Positions 60,744-64,000 of a stretch of 64,000 bases of DNA are shown here, piece after piece; within the stretch, counting starts at the first letter, position 1, and every line of letters begins with the position of its first letter. The stretch is from Motilimonas cestriensis (GTDB taxonomy: Bacteria; Pseudomonadota; Gammaproteobacteria; Enterobacterales; CBDFNC01), in contig NZ_JAIMJA010000002.1 in assembly GCF_021295315.1 (NCBI RefSeq), positions 186,001 to 250,000 on the forward strand, given 5' to 3'. A program made the translations under genes and the position numbers. Below the pieces are notes generated by a model. The model was not told where the DNA came from. It searched no databases and saw only the letters and a list, made by a program, of their open reading frames with translations.

Positions 60744-60768
60744 AAAAAAAGGGCCACAACGGCCCTTT
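60744..60768 (-). terminator. terminator of the ROK kinase gene
   Basis: Minus-strand AAAGGGCC-x5-GGCCC followed by T8, between the kinase stop and cutC. Confidence 0.85.
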
Positions 60769-60872
60769 GTTTGATTTCGACTATCCATATCGCCGTTCAT
60801 AGCATACTAAAGTTATGCCTAGAAACGTGTGCGCAACGCCATAAAATGTCAATTATGAAAGATGTTTAACCT

Positions 60873-61781
60873 TTATTTACGATAATTTAGCAACGCTGCA
60901 CCGCGTACGCCACCGGCACCGCCAAATTTAGCTTGGCAAAGCTTTGGCAGGCGTACATTTGGGATAAGCTTAGCGGGTAAACGCTTTTCTAATTCGGGGT
61001 ATATTTCTTCAAAAGCGGCTAAACCACCGCCAAATACGATGGCTTCAGGGTCAAGCACCATGATCGATGTCGATAAACCAGCGGTTAATATCTCCAAGTA
61101 AATATCCACCGCTTTCACCGCAACCGCATCACCGCTGCGGTAAAGCTCCAGAATTTCAGGGCCCTTAGCAGGATGGTCTGCAAAATGGTTATAAATATTA
61201 CCTAAGCCAGTACCTGATGCATAAGTTTCAAACGAACCAGCATGACCTAACCCACTGATAAATAGCGGTAGATCGGGGTACTTTTCCTTCATGGTTGCAG
61301 GAATGCAGTAATGACCAATTTCACCAGCAAAGAAGTTCAAACCATTCACCACATCACCGTTTACAAACAGTGCGCCGCCAACGCCAGTGCCCAGAGTGAC
61401 ACCTAATACATTCTTACAACCATCAGCCGAACCACCGTAACACTCTGAAATTAAGAAGCAATTAGCATCGTTTTGCAGTGCAACGCGGCGATCTATCAAT
61501 TTTTCTAAGTCATGACGCAGCGGCTTACCATTCATGCCTGGTAAGTTGGCACAGATAAGCGTGTCATTAGCAGTATTAATGGCACCTGGGAAGCCAATCC
61601 CGACCATGCCACGACAACCAAATTCCTTGTCTGCTTGCTTCACCATATCAGCAAAAATGTTCAAGAAAGCATCATAATCATCTGCAGGCGTGGCCACTCG
61701 TTGATTTGAAACTAAATTTAATTGCTGATCATAGACCGAAAACTCTATCTTAGTTCCACCTAGGTCAAATCCATATAACAT
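60873..61781 (-). CDS. nagK: ROK-family sugar kinase, N-acetylglucosamine kinase-like, without zinc cysteines
   Basis: This 302-residue protein phosphorylates a hexose. The ATP loop G-F-D-L-G-G-T-K-I-E is at 4-13. The catalytic Asp lies in Q-N-D-A-N-C-F (Asp105). The second phosphate loop is G-V-T-L-G-T-G-V-G-G-A, and G-E-I-G-H holds the sugar-binding Glu154 and His157. It aligns best with E. coli NagK, so GlcNAc is the likely sugar. The zinc motif C-G-C-G-x-x-G-C is replaced by S-G-L-G-H-A-G-S (176-183), with all three cysteines gone. The frame reaches a TTG at 61799, but ATG 61781 has AGGAG seven bases upstream. Confidence 0.85.
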   Translation of the reverse strand: MLYGFDLGGTKIEFSVYDQQLNLVSNQRVATPADDYDAFLNIFADMVKQADKEFGCRGMVGIGFPGAINTANDTLICANLPGMNGKPLRHDLEKLIDRRVALQNDANCFLISECYGGSADGCKNVLGVTLGTGVGGALFVNGDVVNGLNFFAGEIGHYCIPATMKEKYPDLPLFISGLGHAGSFETYASGTGLGNIYNHFADHPAKGPEILELYRSGDAVAVKAVDIYLEILTAGLSTSIMVLDPEAIVFGGGLAAFEEIYPELEKRLPAKLIPNVRLPKLCQAKFGGAGGVRGAALLNYRK

Positions 61782-62096
61782 ATATAACTCCTGATTCAAT
61801 TCGATCGTCTTGTGGCCATCGGGAAAAAATAACGATGCGATGCTACTGCAATATTGCCCAGACTAAAATATTGCCATTGTATTAATCTGTAAAAAAAAAA
61901 AAGTGACTTGCGCCAATATAAAGGCCAAAAAGTCATATTTGTTGTCTTATTACATAAATAAACAACCGAAAAAGCCCGTTTTTGGTTTTTTATGTAAATA
62001 ATTAACAACTTCTATCTGCCTGACCTCATAGCTAAAGTAAAATTCAGACAAAAAAAATGCCACTGCTAAGTGGCATTTTCTAAATCAAATGAAAGA
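61782..62096. other. region between dnaJ and the ROK kinase gene
   Basis: About 315 AT-rich bases with the dnaJ terminator and a run of 12 A at 61891-61902. It must hold the kinase promoter. No operator was recognised. Confidence 0.6.
62051..62079 (-). terminator. dnaKJ terminator
   Basis: An 11-bp stem (AAAATGCCACT with AGTGGCATTTT) followed by T4 on the minus strand, about 18 bases after the dnaJ stop. Confidence 0.92.
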
Positions 62097-63227
62097 CTAC
62101 TTGGTCAAATCATCAAAAAACTTTTTCACACCCGCAAAAAAGCCTTCTTCTTTCGGCTTGTGTTTGTTGCCCTTTGAACCTTTCAGTGTCTCGTTAAACT
62201 GCATTAACAAATCTTTTTGCTCGTCAGATAGTTTGATTGGTGTTTCGACATAAGCCTTACACAATAAATCACCCACTACGCCACCGCGTACCGATTTAAC
62301 CCCTTTACCACGCATACGGAACATTTTGCCCGTTTGCGTTTCAGCTGGGATTTTCAACTTCACACGGCCATCTAAGGTAGGTACTTCAATTTCACCACCT
62401 AATGCGGCTTCAACAAAGCCAATCGGCACTTCACAGTATAAATTGCTGCCATCACGGACAAATATCTCATGCTCTTTAACATGTACTTGCACATACAAAT
62501 CACCGGCTGGTGCGCCACTTTCACCCGCTTCACCTTCGCCAGATAGGCGAATACGATCGCCAGTATCAACACCCGCTGGAATTTTAACGGATAAGGTTTT
62601 AGTGCGCTCATAACGGCCTTCACCATGACACTTGCTACACGGATCTTTAATAATTTTGCCTTTGCCGCGACAAGTAGGACAAGCCTGTTGCACTGCAAAA
62701 AAGCCTTGGCGCATTTGCACTTGGCCTTGGCCATGACAGGTACCACAAGTGCTTGCTTGAGTGCCCGCTTTCGCGCCTGAGCCATTACATTGCTCACAAT
62801 GCACTAAACTTGGAATTTTGATTTCTTTGGAAATACCTCTTACCGCTTCTTCTAGGGTAAGTTCCATATTGTAGCGCAAGTCTGAGCCACGCTGTGGACG
62901 TTGCTGACCACGACGGCCGCCACCACCACCGAAGATATCACCAAAAACATCACCGAAAATATCGCCGAAATCTTGATGACCACCGCCACCACCGCGATTT
63001 GGATCCACGCCTGCGTGGCCAAATTGGTCGTAGGCCGCTTTTTTCTGAGGATCGCTTAGCACTTCGTAGGCTTCTTTAACCTCTTTAAACTTATCTTCCG
63101 AATCTTTGTCACCCTTAGTTCTATCAGGGTGAAACTTCATCGCCAGACGTTTGTAGGCTTTTTTTACGTCCTTCTCGTTGGCATCTCTGCCAAGGCCGAG
63201 TACTTCATAATAATCGCGTTTAGACAT
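62097..63227 (-). CDS. dnaJ: chaperone DnaJ
   Basis: DnaJ is the Hsp40 that delivers clients to DnaK and speeds its ATPase. The J domain (1-70) has the H-P-D motif in K-F-H-P-D-R. A Gly-rich stretch follows (about 75-120). Four zinc repeats C-x-x-C-x-G-x-G are present: [24 protein letters not shown] and C-S-K-C-H-G-E-G. Then come the C-terminal client domains. The 376-residue length is standard. It lies 91 bases after dnaK. Confidence 0.98.
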   Translation of the reverse strand: MSKRDYYEVLGLGRDANEKDVKKAYKRLAMKFHPDRTKGDKDSEDKFKEVKEAYEVLSDPQKKAAYDQFGHAGVDPNRGGGGGHQDFGDIFGDVFGDIFGGGGGRRGQQRPQRGSDLRYNMELTLEEAVRGISKEIKIPSLVHCEQCNGSGAKAGTQASTCGTCHGQGQVQMRQGFFAVQQACPTCRGKGKIIKDPCSKCHGEGRYERTKTLSVKIPAGVDTGDRIRLSGEGEAGESGAPAGDLYVQVHVKEHEIFVRDGSNLYCEVPIGFVEAALGGEIEVPTLDGRVKLKIPAETQTGKMFRMRGKGVKSVRGGVVGDLLCKAYVETPIKLSDEQKDLLMQFNETLKGSKGNKHKPKEEGFFAGVKKFFDDLTK

Positions 63228-63268
63228 GATTCACTATTACTTCTTTGATACGTCGCTGGAAACACACA

Positions 63269-63292
63269 CGGGTGTTGGTTACCCAACACCCG
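63269..63292 (-). other. hairpin between dnaK and dnaJ
   Basis: A perfect 10-bp stem CGGGTGTTGG with CCAACACCCG and a four-base loop lies between the two genes. No T run follows, so it probably sets relative dnaK and dnaJ mRNA levels rather than ending transcription. Confidence 0.6.
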
Positions 63293-63318
63293 CAATAACT
63301 AACTCATTATAAAGTTAA

Positions 63319-64000
63319 TTACTTCTTGTCGTCTTTTACTTCTTCAAATTCAGCATCAACAACATCGTCATCTTGCTTAGCCTGACCACCTTGTTCAGCT
63401 TGCTCACCACCTTGGCCTTGCTCTGCTTGCGCTTTTTGCTGAGCAATTTCCATTAGCTTTTGTGAAGCTTCCATTAACGCTTGAGTTTTTGCTTCAATGG
63501 CTTCTTTGTCTTCACCACGTGCGGCTTCTTCAAGTTCAGTCACAGCGGCTTCGATTTTCTCTTTATCTTCCGCACCGAGTGCATCGCCCGCTTCTTCAAC
63601 TTGCTTGCGTGTTGCGTGAACCATGCCATCAGCTTGGTTACGCGTTTGTACTAACTCTTCAAATTTCTTATCAGATTCTGCGTTCGCTTCTGCTTCAGCA
63701 ACCATCTTGTTGATTTCATCATCAGACAAACCTGAGCTTGCTTGGATAGTAATCTTCTGCTCTTTACCTGTATCTTTGTCTTTCGCCGATACGTGTAAGA
63801 TACCATCAGCATCTAGGTCGAAGGTTACTTCGATTTGTGGCACACCACGTTGCGCAGGACGAATACCTTCTAGATTAAATTGACCTAGAGATTTGTTGTC
63901 ACCGGCACGCTTACGCTCACCTTGAAGTACGTGAACGGTTACCGCACTTTGGTTGTCATCAGCGGTTGAGAACACTTGTGAACCCTTAGTTGGGATCGTG
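63319..64000 (-). CDS. dnaK: chaperone DnaK, C-terminal part (runs off the right edge)
   Basis: The frame is open from the right edge through 63319 and encodes the C-terminal 226 or so residues of Hsp70. [21 protein letters not shown] and [15 protein letters not shown] belong to the substrate-binding sheet. The helical lid follows, then a Gln/Gly-rich linker and the acidic end [10 protein letters not shown]. The GTG that could open the frame at 63975 is only an internal Val codon. Confidence 0.98.
   Translation of the reverse strand, partial: TIPTKGSQVFSTADDNQSAVTVHVLQGERKRAGDNKSLGQFNLEGIRPAQRGVPQIEVTFDLDADGILHVSAKDKDTGKEQKITIQASSGLSDDEINKMVAEAEANAESDKKFEELVQTRNQADGMVHATRKQVEEAGDALGAEDKEKIEAAVTELEEAARGEDKEAIEAKTQALMEASQKLMEIAQQKAQAEQGQGGEQAEQGGQAKQDDDVVDAEFEEVKDDKK

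Overview
The window reads as one stretch of chromosome from a marine-type gammaproteobacterium, most likely in or near the Alteromonadales. The order rimP-nusA-infB-rbfA-truB-rpsO-pnp-nlpI, the block secG-glmM-folP-ftsH-rlmE with divergent yhbY, greA, carAB and dnaKJ, FabV as enoyl reductase, a GbpA-like chitin-active secreted protein, an ROK sugar kinase and the anaerobic ubiquinone genes ubiTUV all fit. Genus cannot be fixed from the sequence alone. No phage, insertion sequence, integron or CRISPR array was seen.

Layout. 1-8.7 kb is a mixed accessory region: an orphan protein, an AEC-family carrier, a CaCA-type cation exchanger, a DEAD-box helicase, a small conserved protein, an OpgC-like membrane protein with a DUF2141-type lipoprotein, a 39-residue membrane ORF, a bacterial PH-domain protein and an AraC-type regulator with a long C-terminal part. 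8.8-13.1 kb holds fabV and a large HD-GYP receptor. 13.2-26.4 kb is phosphate-centred: pstC-pstA-pstB-phoU divergent from ppk1, with candidate Pho boxes between them; then an EAL-CBS-GGDEF protein, an AbgT-family transporter and a Na/Pi cotransporter. 26.5-35.4 kb contains three U32-family proteins (trhP with a ferredoxin gene behind a perfect FNR palindrome; ubiU and ubiV divergent from ubiT), plus a MATE exporter, a flavin reductase, an aminotransferase and a membrane protein with a G9 tract.

35.4-56.8 kb is conserved housekeeping on the minus strand: nlpI, pnp, rpsO, truB, rbfA, infB, nusA, rimP, initiator tRNA-Met, tRNA-Leu(GAG), secG, glmM, folP, ftsH, rlmE, greA, carB and carA. Most units end in clear intrinsic terminators. 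56.8-57.7 kb is an AT-rich gap with a probable unannotated 38-residue membrane protein, its own terminator and a second perfect FNR palindrome. 57.7-64 kb holds the secreted chitin-active protein with an eight-fold PTPVPTAE linker, fklB, cutC, an ROK kinase that has lost the family zinc cysteines, dnaJ and the 3' end of dnaK.

Most calls rest on recognisable motifs. Regulatory sites are read by eye and are less certain. No wholly new multi-gene system was found. The best leads are the hidden small gene with its FNR site, the phosphate permeases with very large inserts, the zinc-less kinase, the HD-GYP insertion and the hairpins next to the initiator tRNA.
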